The notes under the pieces are model-generated. The model did not search any database. It was given only the letters and a program-made list of their open reading frames with translations, and had not been told where the DNA came from. This document shows, in pieces, positions 22,601-35,068 of a stretch of 64,000 nucleotides of DNA; position 1 is the first letter of the stretch, and each line of letters starts with the position of its first letter. This DNA comes from Ephemerocybe angulata (Eukaryota; Basidiomycota; Agaricomycetes; Agaricales; Psathyrellaceae): positions 79,432-143,431 of the forward strand of contig JAACJK010000073.1 in the NCBI GenBank assembly GCA_013368325.1. Direction: 5' to 3'. The translations under genes were made by a program, and so were the position numbers.

Positions 22601-24970
22601 TTGAGCGTTGGACGTTGATCTTGGTTTCATCTGTGTACGGCCGATTCTGCGGTTCTCATTGCCCACTCAGCGGCAACAATCTGGCTGTACGACATCAATG
22701 GCCGATTCTTCTGGGGATGTAGTGTAGAAGAATAAAATTGAAGTGTGAAAGCGAGACAGTGCAATTGTAGAAAGTGATCAATACACCATGCCTACCCGCA
22801 TTGTAAGCTTTGCTATACTTACCAGACAGACCCCGGAAGGGTGCTTCCAGACAAGACAATATATGAGGTACAATAACACCTCAGCAGAACCACCGCTTAC
22901 TCCGACTTTGAACAATACACACACAGCTAAACACAAAATAAACGGGCGGGGTCGTTTGACCCAGTCAGCGAGCGCATAGGACCCGAGTCTATATCCTAGA
23001 CACAGTCCGCAGCCGTGTCACATAGTACTGGGACAAATACACGTCTCGCCGTCCCTGAGATTCAAAGATGGTGCATTACCATACCACTCTGAGGACCCTA
23101 TCGAGCTTGGAGCTCGCCGAAATGGATGCTCGTTCGAACGACTAAACAAAAGAAGATGAAATAAATGAATAGATAAAGAGATAGCGTAGAAAATAGTTGA
23201 ATACCGAGCAAGAAGCGTGACGAAAGCCACAAGAACCATAAGCGAACGATGGTAGATATCTACGTGGAGTGGAACCTTCTCCGTGATGGATCTCACTTGC
23301 TACACAGAACCGGGAGCTTGAACCCCCTCTGCACGGTACAAGAGACATTCCAGGGCAAAGAAGCGCCCCACTCGACAAGCGCTATCGCCGTGTTCGATGT
23401 TCCAACCTAGATGCCATGGTATACAGATATCGATGAAAGGGCGTGAAACGAGTTAACAAAAGAATGGTATCCCGCAGCACGCATGATGAGCTCAAAGAGG
23501 CGAGCATCGCGGGGTGGGAGCTCTCATCACCCTGAACGATAACGAGAGCGACGAGGCCCCGTCGTGGTCTATGGGCGAGCGATTTGAGTCTCTATCACGC
23601 AGCACGCTCCACCTCATATCCGTCACTTGGCCTGTTGGTCGTTTACCACCTTTTGGATGCAGCATTCGTGCGTCTATCATCCGCGTCGGGTGTTCCCCCG
23701 AAAAGGGATCAAGAATGAGAACAAAAGTGTTCAAAGAGACAATCCACGGTGAGATACGACAGGGCGTCGCCTGAACATGAAAAGACCAAGGAGGGTTTTG
23801 AAGACGCAGCAGACCATAGCGAGCGCATAGGAAACGAGTCTATTATGATAGACCCGGTCCACAGTTCTCTCGTGGGCCGATTTCCGCAAGACCCCCGTTG
23901 CTTGACATATTCAGACACGCTATACACGATACCTCGCTGGGTATGTGGGAGAAGCAGCGACACACCGAACGAAGTGTCGCTCCCAGACCTGAGGAAGTTC
24001 GTCACGGCAACGCGTTCAGCCGCGACTCCGGTACACGAAAGGGGAAAAGGTATGAAGGAAAAAATAAATGACTAAAAATCGTTTCGAATCGAACCGTCGG
24101 GGGGTACGCAGACATGCGGAGGAGACCCCCGCCAACCTGCATCACTTGCCCAAACGAAAGGGGAATGAACCGGCTTCGCATGGTACAAGCATTGCAGAAT
24201 CGGCCTTGACCTGCGCTCGGTTGCGCTGTCCCCCGCGTTTTTGAAATCCTAGGTGAGAACGAAGATGGACGGGAGAGAAAGGAGGAGAATGGGAGAGAGC
24301 GTGGGAGAGAGAGAATGGGGTGCAAACAAGACAAGCGTAAATTGACGGGAGGGATGCAAAAAGCGAAGCTGGAGAGCTGAAGGGCGTGAATGAAGGTAGA
24401 ATGGCGGGCTGCCGAGAACATGTCTAATTTATCGAGAGGACCCGGCCAACAGGACAATTTAGCAAGAAGGAGGGGAGGAAAAGAGGGAGATAGATTGCAG
24501 GTAGTGTCGAAGTTAACGACCTCGCACCAGATCTACCCCCCAACGCCGCCTGAATCGAGGGACGACGACCGCCACATTCCTCTTCGCATCGTGCCCGACC
24601 CGGGTCCGCCGACGTGACCTGCACTACTACTCCTCCCAGACGCTCATTTGGATAAACGAAGACAGATGGGGAGTGGAGGGCGTTCAGCTCATGTGTGGTT
24701 GTGGTGGGAAGGAACAAGCACGTCGAATCGATCATCGATCCAAGCGCCCGCGCCGAGTCGGCCGACCGGGGGCATTAACACACACGGCCAAACATGACGA
24801 GCGCTTCTCACCGCATGCGCTCATTCCTTCCCAGCATCGACGATGTCGCCTTCCATATCTCGTTCTTTCTTCTCTCCCATCTCTTCCCTTTCTCAGCTCT
24901 CCCCCTGCCTCTATCCTTTCGAGTCTATCCTCTTCGATAAGGCTGAGTGAATACGGACGATTTTGGGGGG
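22601..24970 (+). repeat. Complex repeat module 4, leading into ALDH copy B
   Basis: Landmarks: CAGTCAGCGAGCGCATAGGA (22964), stem-loop block (23297), CCCTGAACGATAACGAGAGC (23530), second GAGCGCATAGGAAACGAGTC (23820), second stem-loop block (24140), ATCGAGAGGACC (24431), and GGTTGTGGTGGGAAGGAACA with GATCATCGATCCAAGCGCCC (24697-24750). It ends at the promoter of the ALDH pseudogene. Frames here are short and mostly antisense; none supported. Confidence 0.75.
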
Positions 24971-24976
24971 TATAAA
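24971..24976 (+). promoter_or_regulatory. TATA box of ALDH copy B
   Basis: TATAAA 49 bp before the position of the lost start codon, matching the intact gene's arrangement. Confidence 0.65.
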
Positions 24977-25024
24977 GCCGCCCAGTTCGATCGAGTACCC
25001 ACCCCTACGACGCTCTACACCAAC

Positions 25025-25995
25025 ATAACGACCCCACTCTCCGAAATCGCCGAGGTACGCACCTCTCTTTCTCCCTTGCTCCTCACTAACACACCCTCCG
25101 TAGATCCACGCCCCCTCAAATACCCATTCCTCTCCTACCTCTCCACCCCGATCAAGCCCTCTCCCACCACCTCTACCGGATGCCCCCTCCTCTCCCTCCC
25201 CTACGCCAGCATCAACCTTTCCAACTCGCGTGCCTCGTCCAAGAAAACGCCGACGCCCTCTGCCACTCTCTATGGCTCGACGAGAGCAAGTCGTCTTGGG
25301 GGAGATCGGGGCTATTGGTCGAGGGGTGCTCGGGAGCTCGAGTCGGTGGAGGGGGAGGGGAAAAGATTGGGGAGGACGTGCAGTTGGAAGGTCAGCAGGA
25401 GGCGTCGAAGGCGAGAGTTGAGACGAAGGCTAAGGGAGTTGTGTTGATAATCTCGTACGTCGCGCTTCCTTCTTTCAATTTTCGTATCCCCATATACTCT
25501 TCTCTTTACTGACGAACGAACGCACATTTGTAGGCCGTGGAACTACCTAATTATTCTAACATTCCAATCTCTCTCTGGCGCCATCGCAGCCGGCTGCCCC
25601 GCTCTAATCAAACCCTCCAAAGTCGTACCCTCGTTATAATTTCTCGAAGCTGCTCTCCGAGCTCGTACGGCAGTTCCCCACTGCGTATCGCGTTGCGTTG
25701 GGCGGGGTGCCGGAGATCACGAAGATCCTCGAGCTCAAATGTATGTATCCCTCCTCTTACTTGAGAGAGAGAAAGAACTAATCGCCGTGCGCAGGGGCCC
25801 ACATATATTCTACACAGGCAACGCCTGCGTCGCGAGACTCGCCTGCATCATCTCCGCCGCCGCAGCGAAGCAACTGACTCCGATGACCCTCGAGCTGGGC
25901 GGAAGAGCCCCGTCATCATCGATGCTGCCAATCTCGGGGAGAAAGAGTTGCGGGTGGCGGCGCGGAGGGTTATGTGGGGGAAAGGATAATGCTGG
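25025..25995 (+). pseudogene. ALDH copy B, truncated
   Basis: Similar to exons 1-4 of the intact ALDH gene, including splice sites. The start codon is ATA instead of ATG. Exon 2 has deletions and frame changes, although [14 protein letters not shown] and [10 protein letters not shown] survive in different frames. Exon 3 (about 25535-25740) keeps [14 protein letters not shown] but is then frame-shifted. Exon 4 (about 25795-25995) keeps FYTGNACVAR, MTLELGGR and NAGQ, with insertions. Exons 5-8, including the catalytic cysteine exon, are absent; unrelated repeats follow at once. Confidence 0.88.
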
Positions 25996-27930
25996 GCAGG
26001 TACGTGTCGGTTCATTCGTTTGGATGGGTTTTATCCCTCCTTGTGTTTCGGTGTTCTCTTCTTTGGTTTTCGTCGTGCGTTCATTTTTACTGGGTCGTAC
26101 CCGAGACGTGGAATGGGAATGCTCGGCAAGGAAGAAAGGAAGGAAGGGGCAGTTGGGCTGGGATCTTGGTTTGACCGCGGACCGTTCGATGTGAATGGGT
26201 CTGGTCGGTCGGCTTAGTCGCTGCTATCTCTGTGTTCTTCCTTCATCTTTTCACTAAGTTTCCCATTGTCATGGCTCGGTGCGGAATTCCACTTTCGAAG
26301 TGGAGTTCCGTTTTCGGCGACGTGGAGTTCGGAATTGCGTGGTGTTCGTCTCATTCGCGCTCGTGTTCGAGGCTGGTTTTCGAGGTTGGTATTGGCGTTG
26401 AGGATTTGGGATGTAGATGCGGTTGTCGATGTGGATGTGCGACGACGCACGACTGGATGGCGCCCGAGATCGCAGATCTCGGGCGTATACAGTCTACGCT
26501 CGGAGCGGGCGCTTAGCCATGGTCTAGTATCGCGCGCATCTAGCCTTTCAGTAGGATTTGTTTTCGTTTGCCTTCACTTTGCGGTTGGAAGTGGGTTGCG
26601 TTGAGGCGGACGGTGAAGATGTACGCACTGCACTTAGACGACGAGGCAGGTTGGGGTCGGGTAATCTCTACGTCTGCTGTCGTCGGACTGTTTTGGTTGC
26701 GTTCGGCGCCAGGATGAGTTCAGGCCGTTGACGGCGTCGTCTTCGGTTGCGTGAGTTCTTGTCTAGATACGCATCCTCCGCGCTCCGCTTCGTCGATCTT
26801 GAGGCAGTGTTAAGGCTTGCTTCACTTGACTATTTGATACTCGATGTTCGTGTGTTTTGCTAATTTCCTTCATACGATGCTTCGCCTGGGTTTCATGCTC
26901 CCTTTGGAGCTGGTGTAGGGATGTTCGCTGCGCTGAACAACGAGGCCGTTGCGGATGGTGTAATCCGGGTGCACTGCAGATTCTCGGCTGAATTTTTTGG
27001 TCGCGTCCGTTCAGGCGCCGGCGCCTGGTTGCATTCATCGCAGACAACTTTGTCCATCTCGGGGATGTGTTTGAGCAAACTTCACCTCTCTTTCCTCACA
27101 AACAACGTCGAGTCTGGGACGATGAGGCTTACCCTGGAGTGCAAGATTCAGAGCTGCATGAGCCGAGTCGAAGGACTTTTCGGCTCTGTTCGGTCGCTTG
27201 GGTCTTATGCGCTCATCCGTGAGCTTCTTGGATCTTTAGTGCGACGATGTACCCTGGGGAGGTTGTTTGTTTGCATTGGTTAATCTGGGTTTGCGGTTTC
27301 TCTTTCTCTTCTCGACTGCTCATCCTCGATCTTACTTTACGTGGTCTATGCATGGGAACACTGTAATTAGCCCAAATACGGAAGTACGGCATAGAAGAGG
27401 CGTTCTGATGCACATGGGCTAGCTCTCCGTTTACTGCGCACCATGGCGTCCACGATGGAAACTAACTTAATCTACGAATAATCTCCCGAAAGCTCATACC
27501 GATCCATGTTTACTTCCTCCCAGCGCTGTGCTGCGGGCTTCAACAATTATGACACAGAACCCGCAATCCATGAGGGTTTGTAGGCCTACGGACGCGGACA
27601 GTTATTGCAGACACACTGATGACACGAATCTGATGAAGAGGCGAGACGAACAGGAATCGCAATTGCTACACAGGACTGAGTGCTCGACATTACATAGAAG
27701 GAATCCAAGGAAAGGAGAGATGAGAAGAGATGAGAAGAAAGGCTTAGGGATCAAACGATAAACAGTTCTCGGGGCGTATACTCTCTGCGACTGCAGTTGG
27801 GGAATCAAGTAGTGCTCCTGCGTGCGGTATCAGTCGCCAATCTCACTCTGGATTCTACACACACAGCTTTCGACTCGCTAAACTCACAGGTGACAGAAGT
27901 TGTGAATCGATATATTTAGGATAAAATTGA
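25996..27930. other. Repetitive spacer after ALDH copy B
   Basis: No gene supported. Begins with a block also found after copies C and D (GATCTTGGTTTGACC then GGCTTAGTCG, 26160-26220). It contains two palindromic segments: around 26288-26308 (GGAATTCCACTTTCGAAG region) and a perfect 11-bp stem with 3-nt loop at 26461-26485. Reading frames of up to about 150 codons are present but show no domain and overlap repeats. Confidence 0.5.
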
Positions 27931-29921
27931 AGTCGTGTTCACGCCCCATTAAAGGTCATGTGCACATTACTGAGGGACACATGCACGCAATACTCTCGCC
28001 CTCCATCAGGTTCAAAGATAGTGCACTACTATAATGAGCTGGGATGGGTTACCTGTCAATTGGGATACTTCGACACGGATGTTCGTTCATGAGTCTGGGA
28101 CGATGAAACAAAATAAAATGAATGAATAAACAAAGGGATAGAGAAGAAAATAGTGAATATTGCGCTTCCCACAGCATGAAAGATGAAAAATGGCCAGAAG
28201 AACCAGAATCGAGGGATGGGAATTGTCTACGCGAAGTGGAGCTTCTCTATAGGCTCTGATATCACCTGCAGCGCAGAACCGGGAGCCTGAACCCGCTCTG
28301 CACGATACAAGCGACATTCCAGAGGCAGAAAGGAACTCCACTCGGCAAGCGTATTCGCCCATGTTTCGAGGTTCCGACCTAGGTATTCCACCATACGGGC
28401 GTAAAAATAGTAAACAATAGCAGACGTCATGTGTCCACATACATAGTGAAATCAAGGAGGCGAGCCACCACTCTCCGAACCTGATCACCCCGAGCCCCAA
28501 CAAGAGCCAAAGGGCCCCATCGCAGCCCGCGGGCGAGTGAGCTCGCAGGTCGTGTAGCCCGCCTCGGATCAATCACCTAGCATGCACTTCTTTACAGTTT
28601 GTAGGACGAGCGCGAAAGGGACAGGAGAGTGGAGTAATTCGATAACCAGCACGCCGAACGAGGTGTTGGTCGCGCCAAATCAAGGTAGTTTACCACCTGT
28701 GCGTGCGGCGCAGCGCTTCGGGCATCTATTATACATACGCGCCTGTCGTGCCTGCAAAACAGATCAAGGGTGTGATCGTTCTTAGAGTTATTCCAGGGTA
28801 AAATATGAGACGACGTGCCACATGAGCGTGAAAGGATCAAGGAGACTTCCAGTGAACCTCGCAAACGAGAGTATTGGAAGCGAGTCTATATCGTAGACCC
28901 AGTCCGCGACTGCCTCGCGTCGCTATGGTTCCAAGCGGACGTCTCGTCGTTTCGCACATTCAAGCACGTCATATCGCTACAGCGCACAGGGTATCGTGTT
29001 TCGAGACAGTTGAAATGCACGAAAGGTCGGAGCGGGGAACGACGACGAAACAAAGAAAAAGTAAAACTAAGCTCGAGTGGGAAACGTAAACAGAGGAGAA
29101 GAATTAGAATCGAATGGGTACATAGGCACGCGGAGTGGGTTGTGCGTTCCCATTGCATCACTTGCCCCAGGAGCCGGAGATGATCCTGCTCTACGGGGTA
29201 CAAGAGACATCGCAGGGACCGTCGACGGCCACTCGGCAGCGGTGGCGCCCGCAAATTCGAAGTTCTGCGCAGTAGCAGGCACATGGATAGAGATAAAGGG
29301 AGACTCGGAGAAAGGGAGAGTGACGAACGGTCAGCGGGGCGCCGAAGACGATCGAGGAGCGGGCTGCAGAGAACAGGTCAAACGCATCGAGAGGACCTAG
29401 GCCATTCCTGTAACTTGAGAAGAAAGGGGGGAGAAAGAGGGAGATGGATGACACATGGTGTCAATGTTAAATGACCTCGAACCTGTTGATCTCCCCCAAC
29501 GTCGCCCCAATCGAGCCGGACGACGACCGCAACAATTACTCTTCCCATTCTGGCCCACCCAGGTCCACCGGTGCGACTCGCGCTACTACTCCTCGCAGAA
29601 GCTCTTGAAATTTACGAAGACTAGAGAGAGAGAGGAGGGAGGCCACGCTATGCATGGTGGTGGTGGGAAGGAACAAGTACGTCGAATCGATGATCGATCC
29701 AAGCGCCCTGCGGCGCCGAGTCGGCCGACCGACCGGGGGCACGCAGGACCAAACATGACGGGCGCTTTTTAACGCATTCGCTTGATCCTTCCCAGCATCA
29801 ACCACGTCGCCTTCCAAGTTCCATATCGTTCTCTTTCTTCTCTCCCATCTCTTCTCTTTCTCAGAACTTCTCTTCTCTATCTACCCCTCCATCTATCCCT
29901 TCACTGAGCCGCGCTGCGGGA
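27931..29921 (+). repeat. Complex repeat module 5, leading into ALDH copy C
   Basis: Same order as module 4: stem-loop block (28258), CCCGAGCCCCAACAAGAGCC (28489), GAGTATTGGAAGCGAGTCTA (28869), second stem-loop block (29157), ATCGAGAGGACC (29387), and GGTGGTGGTGGGAAGGAACA with GATGATCGATCCAAGCGCCC (29654-29708). No gene supported. Confidence 0.75.
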
Positions 29922-29927
29922 TATAAA
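29922..29927 (+). promoter_or_regulatory. TATA box of ALDH copy C
   Basis: TATAAA in the conserved position upstream of the degenerate first exon. Confidence 0.6.
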
Positions 29928-29949
29928 GGCGCCCAGGTCAATCGACGCA

Positions 29950-32617
29950 ACTTTCTGATCCCACTTTCCGAAATCGACGGCGTACGCACCCCATCTCCCT
30001 CCCTTATCACCTTCCCCTCCCACTAACGCCCACCCCGCAGATTCACGCCTCCCTCACATCCACGTTCCTCCCCTCCTCCACCAAACCCTCTCCCACCACA
30101 CCATACCCGCTCCTCTCCCTCCCCTACCGCCAACACCAACTACTACTACTACTACCCTCTGCCACGCCCTATGGCTCGACGAGCGCAGGCCGCGCCAGAA
30201 AGTCGTGATGGCGGAGATCGGGGCTAGCTGTCATTGGGCGCTTGCTCAAGGGTGCAAAAGAGCTCGAGAGCTAGGTCGGAGGACGAAACGGGGGAGATAT
30301 TGGGGAGGATGTGCAGTTGTTGATTATCTCGTACGTCCCCCTTGCTTCGCTCATCCCTTCCTTAGGACTCCGGTCGCTGACGATGCGCATGTAGCCCATG
30401 GAACTACCCAATAATTCAAACCTTCCAACCTCTCTGGGACGCTATCGCAGCTGCCTGCCCAGCGCTCATCAAGCCCTGTGAACTCGTATCTACCTTCTTG
30501 AATCTCCTCTTCGAGCTCGTCCCGAAGTACCTTCATCCTGCCGCGGCGTCGCACTGGGCGGGGTGCCGGAGATTATGAGGATTCTTGAGCTCCTACTCCT
30601 TCCATCCGTCCATCTCTCGCCCATCTCTCGTCCATCTCTCGTCCATTATTCCTTCTCCCGCTCTCCCATCCTTTCCGGATATCCTCCTCGACGTTGACGT
30701 TGACCTCCTCCTCCTCGATTCTACTCTACCAAAAGCTGAAGCTAACGCCTCTCAAATAGGGGCCCACATGTTCTACGCAGGCAACGCCCCCATCGCCCGT
30801 ATCATCGCCGCCCCCGCAGCGAAGCATCTCATGCCGATGACCCTCGAGCCGGGCGGGAAGATCCCCGTTATCATCGCGGCGGCGTCAAACGGGGTGAGGA
30901 GGAGCTGTGTGTGGCAGCGAGGACGGTTGTGTGGGGAAAGGTTAATAATGATAACGGTGGGCAGGTGTGTGTGTGCGTGATTTCGCTTTCGTTTTGTTAT
31001 ATGCTCTTTTTGGGCGGCTGTTTGCGTGTTCCTTTTGTTTTTCTCGTGATGGGGTGCATGGATGGGAGGCGGGATATAGGATGCGATCTTGGTTGACCAT
31101 GGGCCGTTTAATGTGAACGCGACTGGTTGGCTTAGTCGCATTTCAGTAATTTCGCGCCTCCCTCCATTGTCTCCATTCCATTCGTCCCTCCCTCGTTCCC
31201 ATTTCCGTCTTCCCCCTTACTTCATTCGACGGGGCGATGCCCGAGATAACTGGCCCTCGGACAGTCGCTCGTCCCAGATGTATTGAGACTGCGCTCGGAG
31301 TGCTCGTTGCGGACGCCAGATCGCGAGCGTGTGTGGTGCTGTGGCTTGATATGATAGGCGCCGAGCTGGGATGCTTGTGTCTGTGTCTCCCGTTGTGCTC
31401 CATTGTGCTCCGTTTCTTGTTGGGTTTATGTGATTTCTGTGCATCGAAGCGTTTTGTTTGGTCCTCTACTCTACTCTCTTTCAATGTGAGTGTAAGGAAG
31501 AAGATCGATTGTGCAGGAGGAGCGGGGTGGGGACGTTCGCGCTGCACCGGACGACGAGGCTGCGTCGATGGTGGTGTCATCTCTGGGTACACGGTTGGCG
31601 GACCTTTCTGGTTGCGTTCGTACGGGCACCTGGAGTGGCCATGCAACAATGTCCTCGTCTATCTTTGGGCGGTGCTAAGACTTCCTCCCCTTCGCTGTTC
31701 AGTGTTTGGGTGCTTGCCTCTCATTTCATGAGATTGGTTCAAGGGTGTGTGGAGGCGTGGGCTGCGCTGTGCTGGTGGACGAGGTGGGGGGGGGCCATAT
31801 GTAATCTCTGGGTGCACGATCGACAGACTGTTTTGGTTCTGTGCATTTGTATCTGGATGGTCATGTGGTCTCTTCTCTTTCGTCGACCTTGGCGCGGTGT
31901 TGACTTCACTTCCTCTTTCGATGTTTTAATCCTCAGTTCGTTGTTTCCTTCTTTTCCTTCGTTCGTTATCTTTCGTGCGTTTGGTCATTTTTTTATTCGT
32001 GCGTTCGTGCGTGCGTGTGTTCGTCTCATCGTGCATGCATTCGTGCGTTTATTCCTTCGTTCGTGCGGTCGTGCGGTCTTTCCTTGTTTTGGGTGGGACT
32101 CGAGAGTATTGGTGCTGATTACGACTGTGTTTATTCGATGAGATACCATTTGGAGGTGTTGGGGAGAGTGGGTATGGGAAGCAGCCATTGAAGTACACTT
32201 TTGAGGAGTTTGTGTCTTTGAGGAGTGTTCTGGAGGTACCGTTTAGGTGAGTTCCTTTCTTTGTTCTTTTTTTTTGCTCAGTTTTCGTCTGGGCTTCTCG
32301 TTCCGGTATTCGACTTCCGGTGTTCCACTTCCGAGCTCGGGCGGGTGTATGTTCCTCACGATCTGCCCGCTTCGGTGATTTGGGACGCCCCACTTGAGAC
32401 TTCGCTTCTGTGTGCTTGAACGCATGCTGACATTCAATTTAGCAAAGAGCCGAATTTTGGCGGACGCTACCCGCCGAGCTCGAAGGAGACTTTGGACTTT
32501 TTCGAGTGGTGTTTGAAGGCTCGGATTCCGAGTGTTGAGGAGCTGGGTGGGAAGGTTAATGTGACGAACGTTAATGAGGCTTCGAAGCTCCAAGGCACGT
32601 TCATGAGTTGGGATTGA
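29950..32617 (+). pseudogene. ALDH copy C, interior replaced
   Basis: Exon 1 has no ATG. Exon 2 (about 30040-30330) carries internal deletions. Exon 3 (about 30395-30595) starts PWNYPI-like but loses codons near ASHWAG. Exon 4 (about 30760-30965) reads GAHMFYAGNAPIARIIAAPA and MTLEPGGKIPVII, where LELGG has become LEPGG. Exons 5 and 6, with the catalytic cysteine, are gone; about 1.1 kb of repeat and TTCGTTCG-rich sequence stands in their place. Exons 7 and 8 (about 32134-32245 and 32443-32617) are well preserved and extend about 20 residues beyond the stop of the intact copy, ending MSWD. Not translatable as an enzyme. Confidence 0.88.
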
Positions 32618-33760
32618 AATATGGGATGGGGAAGGGAAGGAACGCAAAAGTGAATATGAATATCGTTATGTGTAAGTTTAAATGTATTTATCGTGTGATT
32701 CGAATGGCTCGTGTATGTACGGCTGATTCAACGTAGATCCCAAGGTAGGTACTCAACCGGCGGGGACGAGGATTTACGGCCAACCGGGACGGAGCACGGA
32801 GGATGGGCGGTGTGATGACCGAGTGAGGTATATAGAGCTCCGATTACAGCTTCGATTGGGGTTTTGCTCCTTCCTTCCTACCCCCATCCCCTCCTAGTGC
32901 CATCTCCTTTCTAGATATGTCCTCCGCTGCGCTCGAGGTGAGATCATTGCGTTCGGGGTCGCATGTTATTGGACATGCCTTAGATCGTCTTCGATGGGCG
33001 GGATCGGTCTGCTATGTTCATCGTCGATGTGCCGGCACATAAGCTGCGCTGGTGGGGCAGCATTGATTTTCTTTCTTCCATTGCTCCGCTTTAAATCCAT
33101 CAAATGAGCGAAATACATGCGATTACACCGAGCTTAAGTGGTAGTTGATGCGGATGTCTACTATGGCTCGTAATTTGGGTACAGTTACCCACATTTTTGC
33201 CTGCCCAGGTAGGATTCATCCTATCAGACCGCCATAGAAGTTCCGTGACCCATCCAATGTTTCCTCGCTTTTGACCCTGACTCTCATATTTGAACCCGGT
33301 CTTGCTGCATTCAAGGCTCGTGTGATATTCGCTGTATTTTTTCGTCTAGTCGCACCTCTATGATGGCGACCAGGTCCATGGCATTCACTATAGGACTACT
33401 GGAATTTGCAAGGATATCATTATGGGCGGGGTCTGATTGACTTTGCCCTGTACCTTGCCTGTACCTTCATGAATTCTTCGTCGGAATGTCGGAAGAGTGT
33501 GGGCTTCTCTAGTCTGGACGGTCATGTTGCGTCAGGCGGTCATACGGGCCGCTGTCCCCTCTATTACTTTCTTCGTTTGGTTGATTCTTTCTGTTGTGGA
33601 TTATTAGGCAAGTAGATACAGGGAAAGATCTACATATGGCATTGACTCGGCTGGAAATAGGCCTTGTCTTGTATGTTGATAATTTACTACGTGTCGTGGC
33701 CCAGTCAGCGATCACTCCTGCGCATAGGAGGATAGCGACGTATGAGGCTCAAAAATACAC
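32618..33760. other. Spacer between ALDH copy C and the giant element
   Basis: No gene seen. A stretch around 33420-33480 (GGGCGGGGTCTGATTGACTT, then ATGAATTCTTCGT) resembles 60565-60605 downstream of ALDH copy D, so the duplicated unit extends past the gene. The segment CCCAGTCAGCGA...GCGCATAGGA near 33702-33730 resembles the module landmark at 22964, which hints that the giant element may have landed in or next to a repeat module. Confidence 0.45.
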
Positions 33761-33779
33761 ATAATATTACGCCTATCAC

Positions 33780-35060
33780 GCAAGAGCTACACTTTTGGGA
33801 ATTAGATGGACTACACGACACACACGCGAAAGCTTCAGGGCGATTTATTGACACTCACTGGCAGAGACGCGAAAGCTGACAGAATACGGGTTCTTGACAG
33901 ACTCGCGAGAGCTAGAGACGATGGTGGGATAGTCGCGAGAGCTAGAGGAGATGGGGTGCACGGGAGGGCTACCATGGAGGAGAGACAGAGTACTCTGCGG
34001 GAAACACGCGAGAGTTTGCAGATGGACACCTTGCCTACGCAGACGCAAGAGCTGAAGAGGCTGGACGGACGCGAGAGCTGAGTCGGAGATTGAGTGCGAG
34101 AGCTGAGGAGACTGGGCACCTTGCCTATCCAGACACGAGAGCTGATGAGGTTGGGAGACGCAGGGTGAAGGAGACTCGAGAGCTGACACGGAGCTGGGGG
34201 AAGATTAGGGAGACTCGAGAGCTGACGCGGAGCCGGGGAGCAACGGAGGGGGCTCTCGACACAATCGCGAGAGCTAGAGACGATGGTGGGACAGTCGCGA
34301 GAGCTAGAGGAGATGGGGTACACGGGAGGGCTACCATGGAGGAGAGACAGAGTACTCTGCGCGGGATATGCAAAGCTAGCGAAGTGCGGAGGGTCGAAGA
34401 CTCGGAGGACGGTTATAACCTGAGCTTACCGCGGGAGCTAACGTGGAGACGGAGAGGACAGAGGGTGGAGGACGAAGTGACGGAGGGAGGAGGGGGTGGG
34501 AGGGAGGAGGGAGTGACGGAGGGAGGAGGGAGTGACGGAGGGAGGGCGGAGTGACGGAGGGAGGAGGGAGTGACGGAGGGAGGGCGGAGTGACGGAGGGA
34601 GGACGGAGAGACGGAGAGGACGGAGGACGGAGGACGGAGTGACGGAGGGAGGAGGGAGGTGGGAGAGACGCGAGAGTTGACGCGGAGGAGGAAGGACGGA
34701 GGGAGGAGGGAGGTGGGAGAGACGCGAGAGTTGACGCGGAGGAGGAAGGACGGAGGGAGGAGGGAGGAGTGACGGAGGGAGTTGACGCGGAGGAGGAAGG
34801 ACGGAGAGATGGAGGGAGGAGGGAGGTGGGAGAGACGCGAGAGTTGACGCGGAGGAGGAAGGACGGAGAGACGGAGAGGATGGAGGGCGGAGGACGGAGT
34901 GACGGAGGGAGGACGGAGTGACGGAGGGACGGAGGGCAGAGGACGGAGTGACGGAGTGACTGAGGGAGGACGGAGGGGTTGTGAAGGATGGAGCAGAGAC
35001 ATGAGAGTTGTTGCGGAGGGAGATGGAGACAATTGATCTGATTTGATTCATGAGGTGTAA
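33780..35060 (+). repeat. Left subterminal repeat array of the giant element
   Basis: Irregular tandem sequence built on GCGAGAGCT(A/G), ACGCGGAGG and GACGGAGGGAGGA. One unit of about 98 bp (33903-33999) recurs with few changes at 34265-34362. A shorter unit (GAGACGCGAGAGTTGACGCG...GGAAGGACGGAG) recurs about 34675, 34720 and 34835. Frames of up to 260 codons run through it because the repeat lacks stops, but they are Ser/Pro or Gly/Glu repeats without coding character. Confidence 0.85.
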
Positions 35061-35068
35061 AGGAAAGC

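Noticed and set aside
31237..32141. Frames of 164 and 227 codons between ALDH copy C exons
   Set aside because: They overlap repetitive TTCGTTCG sequence and lack splice-compatible neighbours or recognisable motifs.
34440..35000. CRISPR-like array
   Set aside because: The repeats are irregular minisatellites without uniform unique spacers, and the genome is eukaryotic.
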